Assembly (NCBI RefSeq): GCF_046159715.1
Contig: NZ_JBJXCT010000005.1
Coordinates: 1-64,000 of the forward strand
DNA length: 64,000 nucleotides
Reading direction: 5' to 3'
From: Pampinifervens sp037481935
GTDB lineage: Bacteria; Aquificota; Aquificia; Aquificales; Aquificaceae
Both the position numbers and the translations under genes were made by a program. Shown piece after piece: positions 25,282 through 33,408 of the stretch. A model generated the notes under the pieces. The model was not told the DNA's origin and searched no databases. It worked only from the letters and a program-made list of their open reading frames with translations. Position 1 is the first letter of the stretch; each line of letters starts with the position of its first letter.

Positions 25282-26338
25282 GTTTCTCCTCTATGTCATG
25301 CTCCATAAGAGCCTCTATAAGTTCATCAAGCTTTCCCTGGAGCACATCCCCCAGCCTGTAGAGGGTAAGGTTTATCCTGTGGTCCGTAACCCTGTTCTGT
25401 GGAAAGTTGTAAGTCCTGATCTTTTCGCTCCTTTCCCCCATGCCTACCTGCTGTCTTCTTTCCTTTGCAAGTTCTTCCTCCTTCTGCCTTTCGTAAAAGT
25501 CCCTGAGCCTTGCATACAAGATTTTAAGTGCCTTCTGCCTGTTCTGAAACTGGGACCTCTCATCCTGGCAGGAGACGGTGATACCGGTAGGAAGGTGAGT
25601 AACCCTTACTGCACTCTCGGTGGTGTTCACATACTGACCGCCAGCACCACTTGCCCTGAAGGTTTCAATCCTCAAGTCTTTCGGGTCTATCTGAACTTCC
25701 GTTTCATCTGTTTCCGGGAGGACTGCCACGGTGGCAGTGGATGTGTGTATTCTTCCACCCGCTTCTGTGACGGGCACCCTCTGAACCCTGTGAACCCCGC
25801 TTTCAAACTTGAGCCTTGAGTAGGCACCTTCACCCTCTATCAGGGCAACCACCTCCTTGTAGCCACCAAGACCTGTCCTGTTGGTGGAGAGTATGCTGAA
25901 CTTCCAGCCCTTTTCCTCCGCATACTTCTGATACATGTTCAGAAGGTCTGCCACAAAGAGGGCTGCCTCCTCACCACCAACTCCAGCCCTTATCTCTAAT
26001 ATCACGTTCCTGCTATCTCTCGGGTCCTTTGGAAGGAGAAGTATCCTTATGTTCTTTTCCACCTTTTCCAGCTCCTCTGTGAGCCTCTCAACCTCTTCCC
26101 TTGCAAGCTCCCTCAGATCCTCGCTCTTCAATAGCTCCCTCGCCTGCTCAAGGTCTGAGAGTAGCTTTTTGTAATTCCTGTATGCAGTGTAGACCTCTTC
26201 AAGGTCCTTGAGCTCTTTTCCAAGCCTTGTGAGCTTTTCTCTGTCTGAGACCACCTCTGGACTGCTGAGCTGATACTGCAGCTCTAAATACCTCTGTTCT
26301 ATAGCTTTTAGCCTCTCTTCAAGCTCAGGGCTGAGCAT
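25265..26338 (-). CDS. prfA: Peptide chain release factor 1
   Basis: Ends translation at UAA and UAG. The 357-residue protein has a helical N-terminal domain, the RF-1 region containing the codon-recognition segment near PVTEAGGR, and the peptidyl-hydrolysis motif GAGGQYVN. It follows rpmE with a one-base TAATG overlap and is the last gene of alaS-rpmE-prfA. Its end overlaps truB. Confidence 0.96.
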   Translation of the reverse strand: MLSPELEERLKAIEQRYLELQYQLSSPEVVSDREKLTRLGKELKDLEEVYTAYRNYKKLLSDLEQARELLKSEDLRELAREEVERLTEELEKVEKNIRILLLPKDPRDSRNVILEIRAGVGGEEAALFVADLLNMYQKYAEEKGWKFSILSTNRTGLGGYKEVVALIEGEGAYSRLKFESGVHRVQRVPVTEAGGRIHTSTATVAVLPETDETEVQIDPKDLRIETFRASGAGGQYVNTTESAVRVTHLPTGITVSCQDERSQFQNRQKALKILYARLRDFYERQKEEELAKERRQQVGMGERSEKIRTYNFPQNRVTDHRINLTLYRLGDVLQGKLDELIEALMEHDIEEKLRAIA

Positions 26339-26523
26339 TATCCCTTACCGGTCAGCTCCAGGAAGGCTGGTTTTACCCTCAGTTTGCCCGTGTAGAAGGG
26401 GTGACATGCATTGCAGGTCTCAAGGTAAACCGTTCCCCCCTTTGTGGAGAGCAGGGTAAAGCTGTTTCCACAGCCACAGACAAAATGCGTGGGTTTGAGC
26501 TCTGGATGTATACCCTTCTTCAT
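26338..26523 (-). CDS. rpmE: 50S ribosomal protein bL31
   Basis: Zinc-binding ribosomal protein of 61 residues. It shows the start MKKGIHPEL and the zinc set CGC plus CNAC (CxC...CxxC), then the HPFYTGK motif, so it is the cysteine-containing bL31 form. It overlaps alaS (ATGA) and prfA (TAATG). Confidence 0.95.
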   Translation of the reverse strand: MKKGIHPELKPTHFVCGCGNSFTLLSTKGGTVYLETCNACHPFYTGKLRVKPAFLELTGKG

Positions 26524-29126
26524 CCTCTTACCTCCATAAAACGCTCTATTATAACAGATTTTAGACTTTCTACAGCAGATTGCAACCCGTCAAGACTGTT
26601 TACCCCACCCTGAACAAGGTCATCTCTTCCTCCTCCCCCACCGCCCAGATGCTCAGAGACCACTTTAATAAGTTCTTTTGCTGAAAGTCTGTCCGTCAGC
26701 TCTCTTGAAAGTGCTATCAGACAGGAGACCTTCTCCCCCCTCTTACTCAGCAGGAAAACCACCGCATTATGTGTGCTGTTCCTTATCCTGTCTGCAAGGG
26801 CAAGCATCTCCTTTGGCTCTATGTCCTCAAGCACGCCCACATGAAGCTCCACCTCACCAAGGTTCTCCCTCCTGACCCCAGAAAGACCATCACCGGCAAG
26901 AAGCTTTTCCCTTAACCTGTTTATCTCCCTTTCCTTCTCCCTTATCTCCTCCATAAGCCTCTGGACAGCCACAGTGGTATCCTCTGCAGAGACACCGAGC
27001 AGGCGTGAAAGCTCCATAAGCCTTCTCCTCTCTTCAAAGGCATGCTCAACAGCCCATCTGCCTGTCTTTGCCACTATACGCCTGATTCCTGCACCCACAG
27101 AAGACTCAGATACTATCCTGAAGTAGCCTATGTCCCCTGTTCTGCTCACATGCGTTCCACCGCACAATTCTCTGGAAAAGTCTCCAACGCTAAGGACTCT
27201 TACCCTCTCACCATACTTCTCCTCAAAGATGGCGATGGCTCCGCTTCTTATGGCAGACTGATAGTCCATCTCCTCCACCAGCACGGGCTGGTTTTTCATA
27301 ACCTGCAGGTTTACAAGCTCTTCCACCTTTTTGAGCTCTTCTTCCGTGAGAGCCTGAAAGTGTGTAAAGTCAAAACGCAGATACTGGTCTGCCACAAGGG
27401 ACCCCGCCTGACGCACATGCTCACCCAGAACCTCTCTCAGAGCTGCATGGAGAAGGTGCGTGGCAGTGTGGTTCCTCTTTATATCCTCCCTTCTTTCCTC
27501 TTCTATGTGGGCAAAGACCCTGTCCCCTACCCTTATGGAACCCTTTGACACATAGCCTCTGTGGGCTATCACTCCATCCACAGGAGACTGTGTATCCTCC
27601 ACGAAAAACATACCCTCTGTAGACTCTATCACGCCCCTGTCACCTATCTGACCGCCTCTTTCTGCATAGAAGGGTGTTTCCTTGAGAAACACCTCACCCT
27701 TTTCACCCTCTCTAAGCTCAGAGACAAGCTCACCCCCCTTTACGATGGCTAAAACTTCCGTTTGAAGGCTCCTTTCTTCATATCCCAGAAAGCGTGAGAT
27801 TTTCCCCAGTTCCTTCAGATGTTGATAAACAGGTTCTGCCCCCTTTACCTCTATCCTGAAGTGTTTCCTTGCCCTCTCTCTCTGCTCCTCCATTTCCCTC
27901 TGGAAGCTTTCCATATCAAGCCTAAGACCCTTTTCCCTTGCCATATCTTCAAAAAGGTCAATGGGGAAGCCATAAGTATCATAGAGGTTGAAGAGAAGGT
28001 TTCCGGGCACCACACCTTCCTCTGCCTTCTGGAGGATTTCCTCCGCATAGGGCATGCCCTTCCTAAGAGTGTTTACAAACCTCTCCTCCTCGGCCCTTAT
28101 GACGGACTTTACAAAGGACTTTACCTGAAGGAGCTCAGGATAGGGCTCTTTCATGATGTCCACCACCAGGTCAACCCCCCTGTAAAGAAAAGGCTCAAGG
28201 ATGCCAAGCTTGTAGCCGTATCTCATGGCACGCCTGAGTATTCTCCTTATCACATAGCCTCTTCCTGCACTGGAGGGAAGAACGCCGTCCCCGATGGCAA
28301 AGGTAAGAGCCCTCAGGTGGTCTGCTATTACTCTGAGAGCACCATCTGTTTCAAAATCTCCGCCGTAAGACCTTCCAGACAGCTCCTCCCCAAAGCCTAT
28401 GAGAGGCCGGATAAGGTCTATTTCAAAGTTTGTCCTTGTGCCCTGAAGGATGCTAGCCACCCTCTCAAGACCCATACCCGTATCTATGTTGGGTTTTGGT
28501 AGTGGTGTGAGTTTACCTCTTTCGTCTCTGTAATACTGCATAAAGACCAGGTTCCATATCTCAAGATACCTTTCAGGTTCATAATCAGGACCTCTGTCCA
28601 CGTATATTTCAGAAGATGGGCCGCAGGGGCCTGTGTCCCCCATCTGCCAGAAGTTGTCTTCTTCGCCCATCCTCCATATGCGTTCTTCAGACAGCCCTAT
28701 ATGGTCTCTCCATATGCCGAAGGCCTCTTCATCCTCCCTGAATACGCTCACATATATCTTCTCCTGTGGTATTCCAAGATGCTGGGTGACAAACTCCCAG
28801 GCATACTCTATGGCTTCTTTTTTGAAGTAGTCCCCAAAGGAGAAGTTTCCAAGCATCTCAAAAAAGGTGTGATGCCTCGAGGTAAAGCCAACACTCTCAA
28901 GGTCGTTGTGCTTACCAGAGACTCTAAGACACTTCTGACAGGAAACCGCCCTCGTGTATGGTCTTTTTTCAACGCCAAGAAACACATCCTTGAAGGGTAC
29001 CATACCTGCATTCACAAAGAGCAGGGTCGGGTCCTTTTCAGGCACAAGACTTGCAGACTTTACCCTTGTATGACCCCTTTTCTCAAAAAAACTCAGAAAA
29101 AGCTCCCGAATTTCATGACCAGACAT
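26520..29126 (-). CDS. alaS: Alanyl-tRNA synthetase
   Basis: Charges tRNA-Ala; 868 residues, the standard length. The catalytic core begins with the usual FEKRGHTRV and VNAGMVPFKD stretches; the editing domain has HTATHLLHAAL and CGGTH; the glycine-rich GGGGGGRDDLVQGG tail closes the C-Ala domain. The promoter candidate TGCTATAAT (29144-29136) ends nine bases before the ATG. It heads the alaS-rpmE-prfA operon. Confidence 0.97.
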   Translation of the reverse strand: MSGHEIRELFLSFFEKRGHTRVKSASLVPEKDPTLLFVNAGMVPFKDVFLGVEKRPYTRAVSCQKCLRVSGKHNDLESVGFTSRHHTFFEMLGNFSFGDYFKKEAIEYAWEFVTQHLGIPQEKIYVSVFREDEEAFGIWRDHIGLSEERIWRMGEEDNFWQMGDTGPCGPSSEIYVDRGPDYEPERYLEIWNLVFMQYYRDERGKLTPLPKPNIDTGMGLERVASILQGTRTNFEIDLIRPLIGFGEELSGRSYGGDFETDGALRVIADHLRALTFAIGDGVLPSSAGRGYVIRRILRRAMRYGYKLGILEPFLYRGVDLVVDIMKEPYPELLQVKSFVKSVIRAEEERFVNTLRKGMPYAEEILQKAEEGVVPGNLLFNLYDTYGFPIDLFEDMAREKGLRLDMESFQREMEEQRERARKHFRIEVKGAEPVYQHLKELGKISRFLGYEERSLQTEVLAIVKGGELVSELREGEKGEVFLKETPFYAERGGQIGDRGVIESTEGMFFVEDTQSPVDGVIAHRGYVSKGSIRVGDRVFAHIEEERREDIKRNHTATHLLHAALREVLGEHVRQAGSLVADQYLRFDFTHFQALTEEELKKVEELVNLQVMKNQPVLVEEMDYQSAIRSGAIAIFEEKYGERVRVLSVGDFSRELCGGTHVSRTGDIGYFRIVSESSVGAGIRRIVAKTGRWAVEHAFEERRRLMELSRLLGVSAEDTTVAVQRLMEEIREKEREINRLREKLLAGDGLSGVRRENLGEVELHVGVLEDIEPKEMLALADRIRNSTHNAVVFLLSKRGEKVSCLIALSRELTDRLSAKELIKVVSEHLGGGGGGRDDLVQGGVNSLDGLQSAVESLKSVIIERFMEVRG

Positions 29127-29144
29127 GAGAATAAAATTATAGCA
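29127..29144 (-). promoter_or_regulatory. Extended -10 of alaS, predicted leaderless
   Basis: Minus-strand TGCTATAAT at 29144-29136, nine bases before the ATG, no Shine-Dalgarno. The same nine-base box occurs before grpE, yajC and the SCO1 gene. Confidence 0.55.
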
Positions 29145-29165
29145 GGGAGTAAATTTTAAAAGCCT

Positions 29166-29688
29166 TCATTTGCTCAGCCACATGAGAAACCATTCTGTGG
29201 CAAGCCTCGCAACCTCCTCAAGCTTCCCCTCCTCTTCAAAAAGATGACTGGCCCCCTCAACTATCTCAAGCCTCTTCTCACATGTAAGAAGTTCGTAGGC
29301 ACGCCTGTTTAGCTCTATAACAGGGTAGTCTAGGCCCCCAACTATTAGCAAGACGGGAGAGCTTACTTGAGGAAGGTATTCAAAAGCAAGGTCTGGCCTG
29401 CCTCCTCTTGAAACCACGGCGTAAACCTCTTTTTTTCTTCTGGCATATGTTAAACCTGTATTGGGCAGTCCTGAGGTCCACTCTTTCTTCCCTTTCTGTA
29501 AGAAGGTCAAAGAGAAGGGTAGCGAGGCCGTTTCTGTTGAGATAACCTGCCACAAACCTGTTTCTTGGGCTGAATCTGCTGCTTCCACTGCCGTGAACGA
29601 AGATTACTATTGCCGCAGAACCCGGTGGTACGCTCAAATCTCCCCTTATAAATTCCCCATCTACGGGAATTTGCACTTCTTGGTGCAT
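29166..29688 (-). pseudogene. Broken alpha/beta hydrolase (dienelactone hydrolase-like)
   Basis: Two reading frames together resemble one hydrolase. The N-terminal part (29688 down to about 29450) has the oxyanion loop FVHGSGSS and NRNGLATLLFDLLTEREERVDLRT in pieces; the C-terminal part, in another frame from about 29455 to 29166, has AVVSRGGRPDLA, the acid in VGGLDYPV and the histidine in GASHLFEE. Between QYRFN and the AVVSRGG strand the usual 50-60 residues with the GxSxG nucleophile are missing, and the frame shifts at the same place, next to a run of seven A (minus strand). Both defects make an inactive product. It directly follows the acyltransferase gene (TAGATG). Confidence 0.75.
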
Positions 29689-32181
29689 CTACAACCCTCT
29701 CCTTAGATTATATTCAATGGTGTTCCTCGTCTCAGTAACTATCTCCTCATAGCTCTTACCTTCAGGGCTTACGGGCTTTCCAAAGACCACCCTTATCTTT
29801 CTGGGTCTGGGGAAGCGGTTGTATATGGACATGGACTCGTATGTTCCTATCAGAGCCACTGGCAAAACGGGCACACCGAGCTCTTTGCTGAGTATGGCAA
29901 AGCCCTTTCTGAAGGGGAGAAGATTTCCGTCTCTTGTTCTTGCGCCCTCAGGGAATATGACAACCACTCTGCCCAGTCTGAGAACCCATGCGGTTTTCTG
30001 GAGAGATTCTTTTAGCTTTCTGTCCAGATTTACCGTTATCACATGGGCAAGTCTGCCAAAGAGGGATGTGAGGGGATTTCTGAAGTATTCCTCTGCACCC
30101 AGAAAGTAGGTTTTCAGTGCTATTCTGGAGGGCAAGGCGCTGGCTAATACAAAGCCATCTAAATAGCTGGCATGGTTGGGGGCGAGTATAAAGGGTGGCT
30201 CAGGAAGGTTTTCCAGACCTTCTACCTGCAGACGGTTGTAAAGGCTGAAAAAGAGCCTCAAGATTAGCCTTCCAGCGCCGAAGGCAAGATTATGCTCTTC
30301 TGGAGAGTAAGGCACTCCCCCCAGGAGTATCTCCCTCCACTGGAGCTGTGTGCTTTCAAACTTCTCCTTTCTCTCCAGCACGAGCCTTGCCATGTCCTGC
30401 ACCGTGGGATTGCTTGCAAGGTCCTCCTCCGTAAGAGCCACTCCAAAGGCGGTCTCAAGAAAGCTCAGAAACTCCAACTTTCCAAGGGAATCAAGGCCCA
30501 GGTCAAGTTCAAGGTGATGGTAGCCTTTCACTTCCCTCTGTGTAAGCCTCTGGAGAAAGGCTCTTATGGTCTGGCCCTCCTGAGTGCTCATAATAGCCTC
30601 TTCTTCTCTCTTTTCTCCGTAGACCTCTGCAGACTGGTATATCTGGGGAAGCAGAAACCTTCTTATTTTTCCTAACCTTGTCTTCGGGAGTTCTTCCTTT
30701 ATGACCCTGAAGCCTGTTATCCTTTTCCATTCTGGAAGCCTCTGATTTACCCTGTCTATTACCTGCCATCTTACAAACTCCTCTATGTTAACGATGCCCT
30801 GTTTCTTCAGGCTTTCAAAATCTGGCAGAAGGAGGGCTTTCACAGCTCCATCCACCTCAAGCACTGCCACCTCCTTTACGCCCCTGCCTTCCGTAAGTAT
30901 CAGGCTTTCAAGCTCTTCAGGGTTTACCTTCTTCCCACCTGAGAGCACAAGGATTTCCTTCTTCCTGCCCGTTATGTAAAGATAGCCCTCTTCGTCAAGA
31001 TATCCCAGGTCTCCCGTCAAAAGCCAGCCATCTTTAAAAGCCTTCTGTGTCTCCTCTGGCTTTTTGTAGTAGCCCTGCATCACATTGACACCACGCACCA
31101 GCACCTCACCCTCTTCGTCAATTTTCACGTAGACCTCCTCTATGGGCAGTCCCACAGAACCCAGCTTTGGTCTGTCTGGTGGGTTAAAAGACACTATGGG
31201 TGAGGTTTCTGTAAGCCCATAACCCTCAAGAATTGTAAAGCCAAGCCTGTCAAGGTCAAGGGCAACATCGAGTTGAAGCTTTGCACCTCCACTTACCAGA
31301 TATCTTATTCTTCCGCCGAAGGCATTGTGAACTCTACCAAAGATGAATCTTCTGAGTTTCTTGTTCATGTAGGGCGAGAGCATGAAGAGTAGCCTGGCTA
31401 AGGGATTTGCTCTCACGCCTTCCATTATTCTCTGATGCAGAAGCTGGTAGAGTCTTGGCACACCAACAAGAATGGTTATACGATGCTCTCTCATTACCCT
31501 CAGGAGCTCTTCAGAACTCAGCCTTTCCAGAAAGACCACCGTGGCACCCAGATAGAGAGGCACAAGGAGGGTGACCATAAGGGGGTAGGAGTGATGAAAA
31601 GGAAGAAGGGCAAGAGTTTTATCCTCCCTTCCTGCAACGCCTACTTTTTCAATTGCCCTTATGTTGGAAAGCAGGTTCTTAAAGCTAAGCATGACGCCCT
31701 TGGGCTGTCCTGTTGTGCCAGAGGTGTAAAGTATGAGGGCGGTTTCCCTGAGCTCCCTACTCATAGACCTGTCATGGGGCCTGGGAATTATAAGACTGTC
31801 AAAGTTGTAAAGGGTTGCACCGGCTACAGACTTTTCAAGAGCTTCTTTGACAGCCTTTTCTGTTTGCTCTGAACAGAAAACAACTGCTGGCTCTGTTTCC
31901 CTCAATATGTAGAGAATCTCCTCCGGGCTGGACATGAAGTCCACGGGAACTGCTATTCCACCCCTCTGCCATGTTCCATAGAGGGCATAGACCCACTCAG
32001 GCCTATTTTCAGAGCATATGACCACCCTCTCACCGGGCAGTATGTCCACAAGGGTTGCAAAGCTGGATATGTTTTCTATAAGTTCTCTGTAACTTATACT
32101 CTGCCCACCCTTCACAAGGGCAGTTTTTCTGTGGTCATGTAGTTCAGGGAGAACAACCCCCTCCTCCGGCAACAGCTTCAT
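29689..32181 (-). CDS. Acyl-ACP synthetase / acyl carrier / acyltransferase fusion
   Basis: An 830-residue fusion with three parts. Residues about 1-510 form an AMP-dependent ligase (YTSGTTGQPKG, GYGLTETSP, TGDLGYLDEEG, GRKKE). Residues about 540-610 form an acyl-carrier domain with the phosphopantetheine serine in LGLDSLGK. Residues about 630-830 form a PlsC-type acyltransferase (NHASYLDG and FPEGARTRDG). It resembles E. coli Aas with an added carrier domain and reversed order, so it may activate free fatty acids, load them on its own carrier and pass them to lysophospholipid. It follows yajC by 10 bases. Substrate is inferred. Confidence 0.86.
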   Translation of the reverse strand: MKLLPEEGVVLPELHDHRKTALVKGGQSISYRELIENISSFATLVDILPGERVVICSENRPEWVYALYGTWQRGGIAVPVDFMSSPEEILYILRETEPAVVFCSEQTEKAVKEALEKSVAGATLYNFDSLIIPRPHDRSMSRELRETALILYTSGTTGQPKGVMLSFKNLLSNIRAIEKVGVAGREDKTLALLPFHHSYPLMVTLLVPLYLGATVVFLERLSSEELLRVMREHRITILVGVPRLYQLLHQRIMEGVRANPLARLLFMLSPYMNKKLRRFIFGRVHNAFGGRIRYLVSGGAKLQLDVALDLDRLGFTILEGYGLTETSPIVSFNPPDRPKLGSVGLPIEEVYVKIDEEGEVLVRGVNVMQGYYKKPEETQKAFKDGWLLTGDLGYLDEEGYLYITGRKKEILVLSGGKKVNPEELESLILTEGRGVKEVAVLEVDGAVKALLLPDFESLKKQGIVNIEEFVRWQVIDRVNQRLPEWKRITGFRVIKEELPKTRLGKIRRFLLPQIYQSAEVYGEKREEEAIMSTQEGQTIRAFLQRLTQREVKGYHHLELDLGLDSLGKLEFLSFLETAFGVALTEEDLASNPTVQDMARLVLERKEKFESTQLQWREILLGGVPYSPEEHNLAFGAGRLILRLFFSLYNRLQVEGLENLPEPPFILAPNHASYLDGFVLASALPSRIALKTYFLGAEEYFRNPLTSLFGRLAHVITVNLDRKLKESLQKTAWVLRLGRVVVIFPEGARTRDGNLLPFRKGFAILSKELGVPVLPVALIGTYESMSIYNRFPRPRKIRVVFGKPVSPEGKSYEEIVTETRNTIEYNLRRGL

Positions 32182-32191
32182 AGGGAAAAAT

Positions 32192-32533
32192 TTATTCTTC
32201 CTTTTCCCTGTCTTCTTTCTTGAAGCCTGGCTGATAGTGGGATATGGCCTCTTTTGTAAAGGTTATCCTCGTGTTGGCATCCACCTTAAGCGTTACCGTA
32301 TCATCCCCTATCTCCACCACAGTGCCCCACACTCCTCCCGTGGTTACAACCCTGTCTCCCTTCTTGAGGTTTGCGAGAAACTCCTGATGCCTCTTCCTTG
32401 CCTTGCTCTGTGGCCTTATGAGGAGAAAGTAAAAGAGAGCAAAAAGGGCAATAAAGAAGAGTAGCTGAAAGAGAAGAGCTCCCACAGGGCTTCCACCATG
32501 TCCCGGTTGCTGGGCAAAGGCTATATCTATCAT
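32192..32533 (-). CDS. yajC: Preprotein translocase subunit YajC
   Basis: Accessory subunit of the SecDF-YajC complex. The 113-residue protein has one membrane span (about 20-40), the conserved FYFLLIRPQSKARKRHQEF after it, and a GDRVVTTGGVWGTV domain. secD and secF are not adjacent. The promoter TGCTATAAT (32549-32541) contains the stop codon of the preceding gene and ends seven bases before the ATG. Confidence 0.95.
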   Translation of the reverse strand: MIDIAFAQQPGHGGSPVGALLFQLLFFIALFALFYFLLIRPQSKARKRHQEFLANLKKGDRVVTTGGVWGTVVEIGDDTVTLKVDANTRITFTKEAISHYQPGFKKEDREKEE

Positions 32534-32549
32534 GGCTCTTATTATAGCA
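32534..32549 (-). promoter_or_regulatory. Extended -10 of yajC containing the upstream stop codon
   Basis: Minus-strand TGCTATAAT at 32549-32541; the stop TAA of the NlpD-like gene is 32544-32542, inside it. Seven bases then lead to the ATG. Confidence 0.6.
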
Positions 32550-33093
32550 CAAGCTCAAAGTTGATTGGTTTCCCTTCTGCGTCTCTCACCTCAAAAAGAA
32601 GCCCACAATCATCAGAAGCCTTTCCTACCCTGCCAAGAGGTTGACCCCTTTTTACATTCTCACCCCTTTTCACAAGCAGGCTCTCTGCATATCCGTATAC
32701 GTAAACAAGCCCATCACCACCATCCACCATAACAACCCAGGAGTAGTTTTTTATATCATCCCCTGCATACAGCACCCTGCCATCTCCCACAGACCTGAAG
32801 AACTCACCGCAGGATGTGGCTATAAAGTATCCCCTCTGTGTGCGTATCGCTCTGCCCTTCACCGGTGCCTGAACCCTCAGGACTTCTGCAAGCTTTGGCG
32901 GCTCTTCCCTTTTCTGTGGCATGTCCCCTCTTGGCTGTGTTTCTGCTTTCTGAATGGGCTCTGTGGTCTTCTGCGATGAGCTTTTACCCTCCATCCTTTT
33001 ACTGACTGTCTTCTGAGGCGTGCGGTCTCTGACCTCTATGTGGACTATACCACAGCCGCTGAGAAAAAGTAGAAGAAGGGCAAGAAGTCTCAT
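32542..33093 (-). CDS. NlpD-like lipoprotein with degenerate M23 domain
   Basis: A 183-residue lipoprotein (LSGC lipobox, lipidated C14) with a charged linker (about 25-75) and a C-terminal domain like the peptidase M23/LytM fold (GDGRVLYAGDDIKNYSWVVM, VKRGENVKRGQPLGRVG in pieces). The catalytic histidines are absent: YGYAES replaces the usual YAHLS-type motif and there is no HxH. It is therefore probably a non-enzymatic activator of cell-wall amidases, as NlpD and EnvC are. The start has TATAAT eight bases upstream. It precedes yajC. Confidence 0.75.
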   Translation of the reverse strand: MRLLALLLLFLSGCGIVHIEVRDRTPQKTVSKRMEGKSSSQKTTEPIQKAETQPRGDMPQKREEPPKLAEVLRVQAPVKGRAIRTQRGYFIATSCGEFFRSVGDGRVLYAGDDIKNYSWVVMVDGGDGLVYVYGYAESLLVKRGENVKRGQPLGRVGKASDDCGLLFEVRDAEGKPINFELVL

Positions 33094-33107
33094 TAGGTAT
33101 GATTATA
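33094..33107 (-). promoter_or_regulatory. -10 of the NlpD-like gene, predicted leaderless
   Basis: Minus-strand TATAAT at 33107-33102, then eight bases to the ATG at 33093, no Shine-Dalgarno. Confidence 0.5.
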
Positions 33108-33408
33108 AGACCTACCCTGCTCCCCTCTTCTCTCTCCCTTGAAGGCGTGCATAAGTTTATACGCAGGCAACGCCTCCCTCAGTACAAACCACTGGATAGT
33201 TAAAGTCGCAAAGGTGCCCCGCTATAACAACCGGCGGTTGCCTGTTGCCAAAAATTTGTCTGCTTATTTCTCTTAATCTTTTTCCTCATGTCTGTTTGCT
33301 GTGTCTTTTCAGGAATGTTCATTTTCATGTCCGCTCTCCTCTATTCCTTAAGATGCTCTCCACTGCCATTCTTAAGATTTAAACTCCTGACTCTGTGAAT
33401 TTCTGACG
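33108..33408 (-). other. Gene-free stretch with a hairpin; possible remnant of an IS200/IS605 right end
   Basis: The only long non-coding stretch in the window. At 33144-33174 (minus strand) an outer GGCGT/ACGCC stem and an inner GCGTA/TATGC stem form a hairpin that pairs better as a minus-strand RNA. It is preceded by GTACTGAGGGAGGCG and followed by TTCAAG, a layout like the 3' end of a tnpB gene with its guide-RNA scaffold and TCAA cleavage site. No transposase remains. A 42-codon frame (33328-33200) lies just before it. The similarity is by eye and weak. Confidence 0.25.

Noticed and set aside
27819..28502. A 227-codon frame opposite alaS
   Set aside because: Antisense to the conserved catalytic core of alanyl-tRNA synthetase; the composition is that of a shadow frame.
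33200..33328. 42-codon frame on the minus strand with an AGGAG upstream
   Set aside because: No recognisable family, ends inside the structured stretch, and too short to support as a gene without homologues. Mentioned under the gene-free region.
33340..33385. CTTAAGAT repeated twice about 25 bases apart, looked at as possible CRISPR
   Set aside because: Only two short copies, no constant long repeat or spacer pattern, and no cas genes in the window.
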